Position numbers and translations under genes: made by a program
Notes under the pieces: generated by a model
Databases searched by the model: none
What the model was told of the DNA's origin: nothing
What the model saw: the letters and a program-made list of their open reading frames with translations, nothing else
Part shown: in pieces, positions 17,755 through 27,199 of the stretch
Layout of the letters: each line of letters opens with the position of its first letter
How positions within the stretch are numbered: position 1 is the first letter of the stretch
NCBI GenBank assembly: GCA_900299555.1
Contig: OODV01000199.1
Coordinates: forward strand, 1 to 53,255
Direction of reading: 5' to 3'
Length of the DNA stretch: 53,255 nucleotides
DNA from: an uncultured Endozoicomonas sp.
Lineage (GTDB): Bacteria > Pseudomonadota > Gammaproteobacteria > Pseudomonadales > Endozoicomonadaceae

Positions 17755-19176
17755 GTGAGAAAGACCAAGATCGTCTGTACCATCGGCCCAAAGTCTGAAT
17801 CCCATGAAATGCTGACCAAGCTGGTCGACAAAGGCATGAATGTGATGAGACTGAACTTCTCCCATGGTAATTTTGACGAGCATGGTGCCCGTATTGCCAG
17901 CCTGCGTAAAGTAATGGTTGAAACCGGTAAGCGTGTTGCCATTCTTCTGGACACCAAAGGCCCGGAAATCCGTACCGTTAAGCTGCAGAATGGCGATGAT
18001 GTCATGCTGACTGCTGGACAGGAATTTACTCTGACTACCGACGTCTCAGTGGTTGGTGACAACACCCGTGTTGCAGTTACCTATGCCGGACTGACTGATG
18101 ACCTGAAGCCAGGCAACACAGTTCTGCTGGATGATGGTCTGATTGAACTGACCGTGAAAGAAGTCAAGGCTCAGGAAATCGTCTGCGAAGTTAAAAACAA
18201 TGGCGAGCTGGGTGAAAACAAAGGTGTAAACCTGCCGGGTGTTAAGGTTAACCTGCCAGCGCTGTCTGAAAAAGATAAGGCTGACCTGGTATTTGGTTGT
18301 GAGCAGGGCGTTGATTTTGTAGCGGCTTCCTTCATCCGTAAAGCGAGCGATGTTAAGGAAATTCGTGAACTGCTGGATGCCAACGGCGGTAAGGAAATTC
18401 AGATTATTTCCAAAATCGAAAACCAGGAAGGCGTTGATAATTTTGACGAAATTCTGGCTGTCTCCGATGCTATCATGGTTGCCCGTGGTGATCTGGGTGT
18501 AGAAATTCCGGTTGATCAGGTGATCTTTGCCCAGAAGATGATGATCAATAAGTGTAACCATGCCCGCAAGCCGGTTATCACCGCTACTCAGATGCTGGAT
18601 TCCATGATCAAGAATCCCCGTCCAACCCGCGCAGAAGCAGGGGACGTGGCTAACGCGATTCTGGATGGCACCGATGCCGTTATGCTTTCCGGTGAGAGTG
18701 CCAAGGGTAAGTATCCTGCAGAATCTGTCGCGGTAATGGCTACCATCTGTAACAGTACCGATGGCAGCATGGAACTGCGTGTTGAAGAATTTGATGCTGA
18801 GATCGACAACTACCGCAGTATCACTCAGGCAGTTTGCCGTGGTGCTGTGAAGACTGCTGATATTCTGGCGGCAAAGCTGATCATTGTTGCCACTGAACAG
18901 GGTAAATCTGCGCGCTCACTGCGCAAGTTCTTCCCTAAAGCTCAGATTCTGGCGCTGACATCTTCTGAGAAGACCGCTAACCAGCTGAGCCTTAGCAAAG
19001 GTATTACTACCAGCCTGGTACCTCAGCAGGAAAATACCGATGCTTTCTACAAGCTGGGTAAAGAGCTGGCTGTGGAGCACGGCTTTGTTAAGTCTGGCGA
19101 TGTTGTTGTAATGGTTTCTGGTGCTTTGGTTGCATCTGGAACAACCAATACTTCTTCTGTTCATGTGATCGATTAA
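17755..19176 (+). CDS. pykF: pyruvate kinase, type I
   Basis: A 473-aa pyruvate kinase (PEP + ADP to pyruvate + ATP). The N-terminus [19 protein letters not shown] is close to E. coli PykF, with the nucleotide-binding NFSHG, the catalytic K220 in ISKIENQEG and the effector domain at the C-terminus. The frame is open for 24 further codons upstream, but the GTG at 17755 with GGAGAAAG at 17742-17749 gives the exact family N-terminus. It carries its own strong terminator and works against PpsA, encoded 1 kb upstream. Confidence 0.96.
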   Translation: MRKTKIVCTIGPKSESHEMLTKLVDKGMNVMRLNFSHGNFDEHGARIASLRKVMVETGKRVAILLDTKGPEIRTVKLQNGDDVMLTAGQEFTLTTDVSVVGDNTRVAVTYAGLTDDLKPGNTVLLDDGLIELTVKEVKAQEIVCEVKNNGELGENKGVNLPGVKVNLPALSEKDKADLVFGCEQGVDFVAASFIRKASDVKEIRELLDANGGKEIQIISKIENQEGVDNFDEILAVSDAIMVARGDLGVEIPVDQVIFAQKMMINKCNHARKPVITATQMLDSMIKNPRPTRAEAGDVANAILDGTDAVMLSGESAKGKYPAESVAVMATICNSTDGSMELRVEEFDAEIDNYRSITQAVCRGAVKTADILAAKLIIVATEQGKSARSLRKFFPKAQILALTSSEKTANQLSLSKGITTSLVPQQENTDAFYKLGKELAVEHGFVKSGDVVVMVSGALVASGTTNTSSVHVID

Positions 19177-19209
19177 TCTTTTAAATCCGAAGATTACCTT
19201 TCACTATCT

Positions 19210-19244
19210 CCCGGGTTACTGATCATCAGTTAACCCGGGTTTTT
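19210..19244 (+). terminator. Rho-independent terminator of pykF
   Basis: The stem CCCGGGTT...AACCCGGG (19210-19239) continues inward as ACTGAT/ATCAGT with one bulge and is followed by TTTTT. It lies 33 nt after the pykF stop and separates it from the H-NOX operon. Confidence 0.9.
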
Positions 19245-19380
19245 CATAATTACCCTTCTAATCTCTCCTCTATTTTCTTACTTCAAACTTAATTTCTAAC
19301 GGTTAACTGCAAAGATCGTAAATACTTCTGCCGTTTCTGCCGAAAAAAAGAAACAACACTTAATTATTGGGCTGTGGCAG

Positions 19381-19929
19381 ATGAAAGGCATAATTTTCAC
19401 CGAGTTTATTGAGATGGTGGAATCGCGATTTTCCGTTGAAGTTGCAGAACAGGTAATTGAAGCTGCCAATCTCCCATCGGGCGGCAGTTATACATCCCTG
19501 GGAACTTACTCTCATCATGAAATCCTGAAGTTAGTTATTAAGCTATCTTCTATCAGCGGTGCTAACCCAGCAGATATGCAGGTAGTCTTCGGAGAATATT
19601 TGTTTACCCGGTTTCACGAGGTGCATCCAGAGTTTTTTGATGGTATGGAAGGGTCTTTTGAATTTCTGGGTAAAGTACAAGGTTATATTCATATGGAAGT
19701 GCAGAAACTGTATCCAGAGGCTAACCCTCCGAAGCTGGTCTGTAAGCGAATTGACGATAACCATATGGAGTTGTTCTATCAGTCCCATCGCCCATTTGCT
19801 CCGCTGGCACTAGGCTTGATTAAAGGTTGCGCTATTCATTTTGGAGAAAATCTGACGATTTATTATGAACCACTTCCAGGTACTGGAGATGGTACCGAGG
19901 CTCGTTTTCACCTGACCCTTGAAGGATGA
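19381..19929 (+). CDS. H-NOX haem nitric-oxide sensor
   Basis: A 182-aa haem-NO/O2-binding protein. The canonical start MKGIIFTEF, the proximal haem ligand H104 (GYIHMEVQKLYP) and the propionate-binding Y133-x-S135-x-R137 motif (YQSHR) are all present. Size is that of stand-alone bacterial H-NOX proteins. These bind NO and inhibit a cognate histidine kinase or cyclic-di-GMP enzyme. The next gene, 6 nt downstream, is a hybrid histidine kinase and is the evident partner. The ribosome site is weak (GGCAG just before the ATG), but no other start fits. Distal-pocket details and O2/NO preference cannot be read by eye. Confidence 0.94.
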   Translation: MKGIIFTEFIEMVESRFSVEVAEQVIEAANLPSGGSYTSLGTYSHHEILKLVIKLSSISGANPADMQVVFGEYLFTRFHEVHPEFFDGMEGSFEFLGKVQGYIHMEVQKLYPEANPPKLVCKRIDDNHMELFYQSHRPFAPLALGLIKGCAIHFGENLTIYYEPLPGTGDGTEARFHLTLEG

Positions 19930-19935
19930 TTGTTC

Positions 19936-21387
19936 ATGGACGAAAAGGCATGGGAAAAACGCTATGAGCGAGAGAAAGCAGCCCGGCTACAGGCAGAAAG
20001 AATTGCAGAAGAAAAAACCAGGGAGATTTACTATCGTAATCTTGAGTTAAAGAACCTGGCTGAAAATCTGGAGCGGCAGGTTAAGGAGCGCACCACAGAA
20101 TTGGAAGCCAACAATCATCGCTTGATGGATTCCAGAAATGCGTTAAGGGATCAGCAAAAGGCACTACAGGAAATAAACCAGCGTCTTCAAGATAAAGCCG
20201 TGGAGCTGGAAAAAGCCAGCCATCATAAATCACAGTTCTTGGCCAATGTTTCCCATGAGCTAAGAACACCACTGAATAGTTTGATGATTCTGGCCAGCAT
20301 TCTTGCTGATAATCAGGATGGCAATCTTACATCCGACCAAGTTCAATCTGTTCAAATAATCTTCAATAGTGCCAATGAGTTACTGGAGATTATTGAAGAT
20401 ATACTGGATGTGTCGAAAGCAGAGGCTGGTGAACTCAATATTCATCACGAAGATATTTTGCTGGGTGATATATGGCGAAGCCTTACTGATCAGTTTATGC
20501 CCATCAGTAAGGAGAAAGAGGTTAACTTTGAAGTGGTCTGTGCACCCAACCTTCCCGAATGGATACATACGGACCGAAAGCGCCTAAAGCAAATTTTGAA
20601 AAATTTATTATCCAATGCTTTCAAGTTCACGCCCAAAAGCGGTTCCGTAAAATTCCTGATCCACAAAGAAGCCTGGCGCCTGGGGAAGGAATACTCGTCA
20701 GAAGGACTGGTTTTTCAAGTTATTGACGATGGTGTAGGGATCCCAATTGAGAAACAGGAGACTGTTTTTCAGATGTTCAAGCAGGCCGATGGAACAACAA
20801 GCCGAAAATATGGTGGTACAGGTCTTGGTCTCTCAATTTCGCGGAAACTTGCGCGCTTACTTGATGGAGAGTTGACACTGGAGAGTGAAGAAAACAAGGG
20901 GGCAACGTTCTCTCTGCTACTACCGCCATTAACGTTGGTCACCACAGAAGAATCCGCTCGAAGTGTAAACAGTGACTTTATTATTGTCAGCGAAGAAGAG
21001 ATAACTGAACCTTTTGCAGGGCAACAGGTGCTACTGGTGGATGATGACCTGAGAAACAGCTTTGCATTATCACGATTATTAGAGAATTATGGACTCAGAG
21101 TGCATCTGGCAGAGAGTGGCCAGCAGGCATTAGAGTTTCTGAAAGAAAATAACCAGATAGAGTTACTTTTACTGGATATGATGATGCCAGTTATGGATGG
21201 CTGCGAGCTTCTTAAAAAGCTGAGAAGTAAAGTAGAGTTTCGGCTAATGCCCGTGATTATGCTGACAGCCAGTATGTTGAAAGAGGATGAAATGCGCTGT
21301 CGTGCTGCAGGTGCGGATGACTATCTGCAGAAGCCTGTGGAAATAAGGGTGCTTATGGATCACATACGAAGCTGGATTACTGCATGA
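19936..21387 (+). CDS. hybrid histidine kinase with C-terminal receiver, H-NOX partner
   Basis: A 483-aa cytoplasmic hybrid kinase with no transmembrane segment. Residues 1-95 are a long charged coiled coil. The H-box has H107 in NVSHELRTPLNSL; the ATPase domain has NLLSNAFKFTP, DDGVGIP and GGTGLGLSIS. A receiver domain follows with VLLVDDD and phospho-acceptor D414 in LLLLDMMMPVMDG. There is no HPt domain, so the phosphate must leave through a separate HPt protein, as in Vibrio HqsK systems (family knowledge). ATG 19936 is preferred over TTG 19930 because AAGGA (19922-19926) fits it. Translation probably couples to the H-NOX gene. Confidence 0.92.
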   Translation: MDEKAWEKRYEREKAARLQAERIAEEKTREIYYRNLELKNLAENLERQVKERTTELEANNHRLMDSRNALRDQQKALQEINQRLQDKAVELEKASHHKSQFLANVSHELRTPLNSLMILASILADNQDGNLTSDQVQSVQIIFNSANELLEIIEDILDVSKAEAGELNIHHEDILLGDIWRSLTDQFMPISKEKEVNFEVVCAPNLPEWIHTDRKRLKQILKNLLSNAFKFTPKSGSVKFLIHKEAWRLGKEYSSEGLVFQVIDDGVGIPIEKQETVFQMFKQADGTTSRKYGGTGLGLSISRKLARLLDGELTLESEENKGATFSLLLPPLTLVTTEESARSVNSDFIIVSEEEITEPFAGQQVLLVDDDLRNSFALSRLLENYGLRVHLAESGQQALEFLKENNQIELLLLDMMMPVMDGCELLKKLRSKVEFRLMPVIMLTASMLKEDEMRCRAAGADDYLQKPVEIRVLMDHIRSWITA

Positions 21388-21410
21388 ATACCGTTTTGTG
21401 ACTTTTGTTA

Positions 21411-22406
21411 TTATTGTAATAACGAGGCATATTTTTCTCGATCCACATTCCCTCCACTCCCCACAGCGACCACGGTCTTATTTTTAAAGAGTTCTGGTTT
21501 TTCCATCAGTGCTGCAATTGCAACAGCACCGCTGGGTTCCAGTACAAGATTCATTTCGCTGAAAGCGAGTCTGACGGCCTCATGAACCTTCTGCGAACTA
21601 ACTGTAATGCCCTTAACGCCGGTCTGAAGGATGATATCCAGGTTAGCAACGCCAGGCTCAAGTGCCATCAAGGCATCACAATCACAAAGTGTATTTCCCG
21701 GTGCGCGACTACGTTTGCCATTTTTGAGTGATAGATTCATGCCTTGATAACCATGGACCTCTATGGCCCACACCTGTACATCTTCATCGAATGCCAGGCT
21801 TGACCCGGCAACGAGACTACCACCACCAACTGGACAAAGCAGGTGATGACAGTTTTTTTGCATGTTATGAAGCTGCTCCTGGAGCTCTAGTGCAACAGAG
21901 GCCTGCCCTACAATAATCTGGTAGTCATCAAAAGGATGTAAGAGGGTTGCGCTATGGGTTTTAGCCAACTCCTGGGCCATGTTGCTTGCGGCTTCCTCTC
22001 TGGATGGGGTGTTTGAGTCACAAAGGGTAATATGAGCACCATAATATCTCGCATTTTGAATTTTGGACTTTGGCGCATCATGGGGCATTACAAGGCGAAC
22101 AGGAATATTAAGTATTTGACCCGCTGCAGCGAGACCTGCAGCAAAATTCCCTGAGGAGTATGCGATAACCCCTTGTTTCTTTTGAGCTTTGTCGAGATTT
22201 AAGAGTCTATAGAGCGCGCCACGGAATTTGAATGCACCCGTAATTTGCAGTGACTCAGCTTTAACCAATACTTCACCTTGGGTTAGATTGCTCAAAAAAT
22301 CTGATCTTATGAGTGGTGTGGTGCGGACGAATTTCCTGATCTGTTCAAAAGCACTGCTGAGTACCTGGTAGTTCGGAAGTGTACTAATAACTGGGACTGC
22401 TGACAT
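21411..22406 (-). CDS. PLP-dependent threonine dehydratase/serine racemase-like enzyme
   Basis: A 331-aa fold-type II PLP enzyme. The Schiff-base lysine is K60 in QITGAFKFRGA, SSGNFAAG (84-91) binds the substrate carboxylate, and the Gly-rich phosphate loop is PVGGGS (192-197). There is no ACT regulatory domain, so it resembles catabolic threonine/serine dehydratase, serine racemase or threo-3-hydroxyaspartate dehydratase; which one cannot be decided by eye. The frame is open to ATG 22493, but the first 29 codons add a hydrophobic non-family stretch, so ATG 22406 is preferred. It is convergent with the H-NOX operon. The next gene on the same strand ends 128 nt upstream. Confidence 0.82.
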   Translation of the reverse strand: MSAVPVISTLPNYQVLSSAFEQIRKFVRTTPLIRSDFLSNLTQGEVLVKAESLQITGAFKFRGALYRLLNLDKAQKKQGVIAYSSGNFAAGLAAAGQILNIPVRLVMPHDAPKSKIQNARYYGAHITLCDSNTPSREEAASNMAQELAKTHSATLLHPFDDYQIIVGQASVALELQEQLHNMQKNCHHLLCPVGGGSLVAGSSLAFDEDVQVWAIEVHGYQGMNLSLKNGKRSRAPGNTLCDCDALMALEPGVANLDIILQTGVKGITVSSQKVHEAVRLAFSEMNLVLEPSGAVAIAALMEKPELFKNKTVVAVGSGGNVDREKYASLLQ

Positions 22407-22533
22407 AACCCTGATAATCAAAAAGTTGGCGACGATTGAAAGTATGCAAGCAGCTCCAGTGTCACTACGACAGAGCTCCCAGCCAACATACAAGATAGTC
22501 GATGATTCGAGTTTAGGGTTGCAAGTTGTTAGC

Positions 22534-24150
22534 TCAGACGATTCTAATTGGGACGTCTCTCATCAAAAAATGTGCCTGGGTGGTAGGCGGTTTTACCATT
22601 TGATTGATTATCTCAGTAACAATGGACGGTATTGCTCCACATGAGGTAAATAGTGCAACAGTCATTGGACAGATCACTGATTTTACTGGCCTGCTTAAAC
22701 AGCCAAAGTAAGAGAAGACATCAGCAAAGATGGTACCAGCAGCACCAGCTATTGATGTATGAAGATATGTTTTATCTATAAGTTTATTCAGGAATTCAGG
22801 AATTATGGCCTCCAGCCGGCTGCCCAGATAATACAGGGTTTCACAGATACGTTTGAATAGAGGATTAACTGAGCTGCTCATGTCATCGTTCTGCAGTTGC
22901 TCACCGCACTGGACCAGACCGTCAATCAAGCCAATACTTCCCATGACAATTATTGCTGCCATGGCAAATTCAGGATGACCAAGATAACTGGCAATATCTG
23001 CACTTACTGTGCCTGCTGTCGCGTGGATTGCAACACGCTGTAATATCACTTTGATTGCTTCTTTCGCACCCAGAGTTAAATCTTTGCTATCAACAGTTCT
23101 CCGGCTTAGTTCTTTGCAGGTAAGCACAGCTGCCAATATTGTTGGAAGACAAATAGTTAAAGGGCAGATAACTGGTTGAATAAACTCTGCATTCAAGATG
23201 CCGGCATCATTCATATGGGCAAACAGGTCTGCCGGTACAGTAAATGCCGCTGCTATCAATGAACAGTTGTAATATAACTGCTTAAAAGCACTGATTGATG
23301 CGGCTGGTATACATTCCTGAATACAAAGCAGACTTTGATGCACCAAGTTACAGAATGAAAGTACAAAGGAACTGCCCCCCCTGTTTTTTTCACCAATCTT
23401 ATAAGCAGCATCGGTCAATCCAACAAATGACATGATTAAGATAGAAGCGCCAGCATAATATGGATGATTACGATAGTTCAGTGAATCCGCAAGAGCAGTG
23501 CCTGATCCAGCATGACAGAACCAGCGTTTGATGGCGATCAAAATGATATCATCTACTGCTAAATTTTGTTTATTGCGCTCATTACTGGCATCAAGGCTAT
23601 CCAGAAAGTTAATAAACGTATCAATTGAAGCTTGTGACACACTTGGTTGACGCATAGCGGGTGTGCTGCAGCTGCTTAGTAAAGAAATGCTTTCAGCTCT
23701 GCTCTCAGGCATCAGCAAATGGCCTGCTCCCGAGCCAGAAGTGTGGGCTGTTACGATTGGGAGGCTCGCAAGAGATGAATTGAGGGCGCTTTCTGAATGC
23801 ATAGAACCATCCAGACAGGCTAGGTTACAAACACTATCAGATAGTTTTGGAAGTTCAGATGAACAAATTGTTCGACGTTTAGCGGATTCAACGCTGCTCT
23901 CTACAATATCAGGGCATGATGTTACTTTTCGTAAATTACTCTGGCCAAGTTTGGTATAGAGTTGTCTCTCTGATAAAGAGCGATGCTGGTAAGAGATAGT
24001 AGCGTAGTCTGTTTTTACGATTGAGCATCCTGGAGAAGCTGAGTAAATTCTTGAATAAGAATGGGGTCTAGGTAAAGGTGGTGTAGCTTTTTTTCTGTAA
24101 ATATCCGGCAGCGATACAGCTCTGGCCTGATTTCCTATTGAAATCGTCAT
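22534..24150 (-). CDS. lineage-specific membrane protein with internal tandem duplication
   Basis: A 538-aa protein with no recognised domain. Residues 1-205 are polar, Ser-rich and probably disordered. The rest contains hydrophobic helices in two related units of about 155 residues. Unit 1 has HAGSGTALADSLNYRNHP then ILIMSFVGLTDAAYKIGE and later QPVICPLTICLPTILAAV; unit 2 has HATAGTVSADIASYLGHP, IIVMGSIGLIDGLVQCGE and KSVICPMTVALFTSCGAI. Matching TASA-D, ICPxT and GLxD positions show a duplication. ATG 24150 is preceded by AGGGGG at an unusually long 14-nt spacing. No signal peptide. Function unknown; membrane insertion is inferred from hydrophobicity. Confidence 0.7.
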   Translation of the reverse strand: MTISIGNQARAVSLPDIYRKKATPPLPRPHSYSRIYSASPGCSIVKTDYATISYQHRSLSERQLYTKLGQSNLRKVTSCPDIVESSVESAKRRTICSSELPKLSDSVCNLACLDGSMHSESALNSSLASLPIVTAHTSGSGAGHLLMPESRAESISLLSSCSTPAMRQPSVSQASIDTFINFLDSLDASNERNKQNLAVDDIILIAIKRWFCHAGSGTALADSLNYRNHPYYAGASILIMSFVGLTDAAYKIGEKNRGGSSFVLSFCNLVHQSLLCIQECIPAASISAFKQLYYNCSLIAAAFTVPADLFAHMNDAGILNAEFIQPVICPLTICLPTILAAVLTCKELSRRTVDSKDLTLGAKEAIKVILQRVAIHATAGTVSADIASYLGHPEFAMAAIIVMGSIGLIDGLVQCGEQLQNDDMSSSVNPLFKRICETLYYLGSRLEAIIPEFLNKLIDKTYLHTSIAGAAGTIFADVFSYFGCLSRPVKSVICPMTVALFTSCGAIPSIVTEIINQMVKPPTTQAHFLMRDVPIRIV

Positions 24151-24283
24151 ATAACACTAAATCCCCCTAAAATAGCGCACTCCTAATGACAAGCAGCCCT
24201 CATAGAAAGTTCATCAAATACTTGAGCAGGATAAGAAAGTACAAGAACACTCACCGCTCTGTGCGATGAGTGTAAAGAAGGGT

Positions 24284-25946
24284 TTAGTTAAGGCAAGTTT
24301 TACCAATTACCGGAATATCAAGAGGGTCGCAGTTATAAATCAGCCTTCCCCGGTTACCATGGAGATAATCAAGTGAAATGGCCGAACGGGCGGATGGAGC
24401 CATGCTGGTCGCTGCCTTGTTCTGAAGCTCAGAGAGTGGTCGTGGGTAAATGGCCCAGTCTTTGGGTGGATGCCAGCCTGGGGGTGAGGCGATCCTGGCT
24501 CTTGTGCCATTGATTGGATATAGAGCCCGACGATCCAGAATGGCCTGGGCCATTCTGCCAACTCTGCCGGGGTGTTCGCTGGCCAGATTATTGTATTCAC
24601 CAGGATCGTCCGCAACATTGTAGAGCTCATGGGTTACTGTCGTGGCCAAGGGTTCCATTGTCACCCACTGTACCAGTTTCCAATCACCATCAATGGCAGT
24701 AAATCCGAATGAGTTGTAGATAGGGATTTCGGATGCAAAGAAAATACTCTCATCCCTAGATACCTGCTTATTCTCCAGCAGGGCAGGCATCATGTTTATG
24801 CCATCGAATTCCAGTTCATTTTGAGGCTTAATGCCCGCAGCAGCTGCCAGAGATGGAAAGACATCCATAGCCGTCATGGTCTGTTTCAGGTTAGAACCTT
24901 CCGGAACTTTCTCAGGCCAGCGGATCAGTGAAACAACGCGAATTCCACCCTCATAAACTTCAGCTTTGCCGCCTCGAAATGGGGTATTGTCACCCCCCCC
25001 CCGTCCATGAACCCGGGTTGCCCCATTATCGGAGAAAAACAGGACAATCGTGTTATCTGCAATACCTTCTTCCTCAAGAGTATCCAGCACCCGGCCAACG
25101 GATTGGTCCATGGCATCCACGACTGCAGCATAAAGAGGCCGACGACTCTCAACCCCGGAGAGTTTAGCCAGTTTGGATATTTTATCGGAAGGACTTCGGG
25201 CTGGAGGCCGTTCATCTTTCATGTCGGCGTATTTGGCCACCAGCTTATCCGGAGCTGCCAAAGGTTCGTGGGGGGGCCAGAAAGGGAAGATAGAGAAAGA
25301 AGGGCCGGCTTTTATCCCGGTTCTTAATCCACTCTGAAGAGTGATCTGCCAGCATAAAGGTCTCATAACCTTCCATACCGCCATTCTGCCCCTTAACAGA
25401 GTTAGCCAGAGATTTACCATTCTCCTGAAAGTCTGCCCCACCCAATGCATTGAAGGGAGGGTAATAACCGACATCGGTGTGCAGATGACCATAAAAATGA
25501 TCAAACCCACGCTCGTTAGGGTGAAAGACCTGTTGTGAGTGGCCAAGGTGCCATTTTCCAACAACAGCGGTTTGATAACCCGCAGCCTGGAAGCTTTCCG
25601 GCATAAAGTGTTCGTCCGTATGAACGCCGCCACTATCCCAGGGCAGCAGCACACTGTAGCCAACGCCAAGGCGCATTGGATCCCGTCCTGTCATCAATGC
25701 CGCACGGGTAGGGGAACAGATCGGGGCAGTATAGAACCGGTCAAGGGTCATGCCTTCTTCTGCAAGGCCATCCAGCGATGGAGTGTCTATACCTGATCCC
25801 CTGAAACCTGGGTCTGCATAGCCGATATCATCCGCCACCATAATGATGATATTCGGTTTATCCGGAACCGGTGGATTACTTGCGGCAAGTGCTGGGAGGC
25901 TGACAGTAACAGCAGCTGCGAGAGCAGTCTTTATTATTTTTTTCAT
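24284..25946 (-). pseudogene. exported sulfatase (type I, Cys-type), frameshifted in a poly-C tract
   Basis: The two reading frames together encode about 553 residues of an arylsulfatase-family enzyme. It begins with a signal peptide (MKKIIKTALAAAVTVSLPALA), then NIIIMVADDIGYAD with metal-binding Asp 39-40, the formylglycine motif C77-S-P-T-R81 within CSPTRAALMTGR, and GKWHLGH (130-136). After about residue 226 the first frame ends in ...LAPPRTFGSSG, while the other frame continues as ...PHEPLAAPDKLVAKYADM. The shift falls in seven C (plus-strand G 25270-25276); six would restore one frame reading LAPHEPL. A second tract of ten identical bases at 24993-25002 is in frame (GRGGGDN). Last gene of a TetR-linked operon. 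A phase-variable gene, a recent mutation or a sequencing error are all possible. Confidence 0.85.
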
Positions 25947-25969
25947 TCGTAGTGCTCTTTTAAATAGGT

Positions 25970-26788
25970 TCAGGCCGCTCTGGATTGTCTGGCAATTTTC
26001 ACCATGGGTTTCAGAATGGCAGTCGGTAGTAGTCGTTTAATAATGTCCATAATGACGGCATCTTTACCAATTCTCAGACGGACTTTGTTCTTTTCAATGG
26101 CTTCAATAATCTCATTGGCGGCAAATTCCGGAGTAACTCCCATCTTTTGAGCCATTTTGTAGTTTCGTTTCGCAACGGCAATATTGTCAGACTCTTTGAG
26201 TGTTGCCTGTATCATTTCGGTTTTAATGCATCCCGGATGGACTGAAGTGACTCCGACACCATCGTCTTTCAACTCAGACCATAGTGTTTCACTTAATCCT
26301 CGAACACCTGCTTTAGTCGCACAGTAGGAACCCTGATTAGGCAGCCCTGTATAGGCAGCCATACTTGAGAGGTTAACAATATGAGCATCTTTGGACTGTT
26401 TTAAGGCATCCAGGAAAAAGTGACAACCGTATATCGTTCCCCATAGATTAATATTGATCATCCGCTCCCAGTCAGTCAGCGAGTGGGTCGCCATGCTTTT
26501 CTGGATGGTGATGCCAGCATTGTTAATCAATAAATTGATGGCTCCAAACTTTGTAATAACAGCAGTGGCCATCTGCTCCATCTGCTCACGATTACCAATG
26601 TCGGTGGTGAACAACAGAACATCAATACCTGGGCGCTGAACTTGCTTTTTGGTTTCCTCAAGCGCCTGGGGATTGATATCAATAAGAGCAAGGTGGCAAC
26701 CGCGACTGGCAAGCTGTTCAGCAAGAGAACGGCCCAAACCACCACCAGCACCGGTAATAACGGCAACATGTCCTTTTTTTATTTTCAT
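25970..26788 (-). CDS. short-chain dehydrogenase/reductase
   Basis: A 272-aa classical SDR. The NAD(P)-binding TGAGGGLG is at 12-19, NNAG at 89-92, catalytic Ser at 141-142, Y155 and K159 in YCATK. The C-terminal tail RLLPTAILKPMVKIARQSRA is basic and amphipathic, as in SDRs that act on membrane-bound or lipid-like substrates. It is 23 nt upstream of the sulfatase and 21 nt downstream of the DUF4260 gene, so it is in the same operon. Substrate not determined; an alcohol released by the sulfatase or a ketone used by the OYE-type reductase are contextual guesses. Confidence 0.93.
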   Translation of the reverse strand: MKIKKGHVAVITGAGGGLGRSLAEQLASRGCHLALIDINPQALEETKKQVQRPGIDVLLFTTDIGNREQMEQMATAVITKFGAINLLINNAGITIQKSMATHSLTDWERMININLWGTIYGCHFFLDALKQSKDAHIVNLSSMAAYTGLPNQGSYCATKAGVRGLSETLWSELKDDGVGVTSVHPGCIKTEMIQATLKESDNIAVAKRNYKMAQKMGVTPEFAANEIIEAIEKNKVRLRIGKDAVIMDIIKRLLPTAILKPMVKIARQSRAA

Positions 26789-26809
26789 TGTCAGGTTAAC
26801 TCAGTCAGG

Positions 26810-27199
26810 TTATTTCAGCAGGGGAGTATCAATTGGTAGCTGATTCGTCCCCAGATCGGTGTGGCAGAAGCTGTCTTCATATTTCAGCCCCCAGCCAATC
26901 GTACGATCGAATGCACAGTGGGCTAACCATACAAGGCCGATCTGTTGCGCCATTGGAATCTCAACAGTAAGTCCTGCAACCAGCAACAGGGTTGGCCAGA
27001 TAAAGCAATGCACCAAATTGTAGGTAAAGGCTCCAAATGATTTACTTCTGAGATAGCCCAGTATGGAGAGATCATGCAGTGCAAAGGTCAGGGCAAAAAA
27101 TAACCATGAAAAGCCGAAGTAATGGTACAAGTAGAGGCTGCAGGCCAGAGCTACCGTTGCTTCCAATCGTTTCTGGATTTTCGGATCAGTAAACTTCAT
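26810..27199 (-). CDS. DUF4260 small membrane protein
   Basis: A 129-aa membrane protein with three to four hydrophobic helices (ATVALACSLYLYHYFGFSWL, LVHCFIWPTLLLVAGLTVEI, MAQQIGLVWLAHCAFDRTIG). The ending DRTIGWGLKYEDSFCHTDLG matches the DUF4260 family hallmark DRxxGxGLKYxxxFxxTHLG. The molecular function of DUF4260 is unknown to me. ATG 27199 overlaps the stop of the upstream OYE-type gene in an ATGA arrangement, so the two are translationally coupled. The frame is open further upstream, but that part overlaps the end of the OYE gene. Confidence 0.8.
   Translation of the reverse strand: MKFTDPKIQKRLEATVALACSLYLYHYFGFSWLFFALTFALHDLSILGYLRSKSFGAFTYNLVHCFIWPTLLLVAGLTVEIPMAQQIGLVWLAHCAFDRTIGWGLKYEDSFCHTDLGTNQLPIDTPLLK

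Noticed and set aside
25245-25280. Programmed ribosomal frameshift in the sulfatase
   Set aside because: No slippery heptamer with downstream pseudoknot was recognised, and sulfatases do not use recoding; tract slippage or error is simpler.
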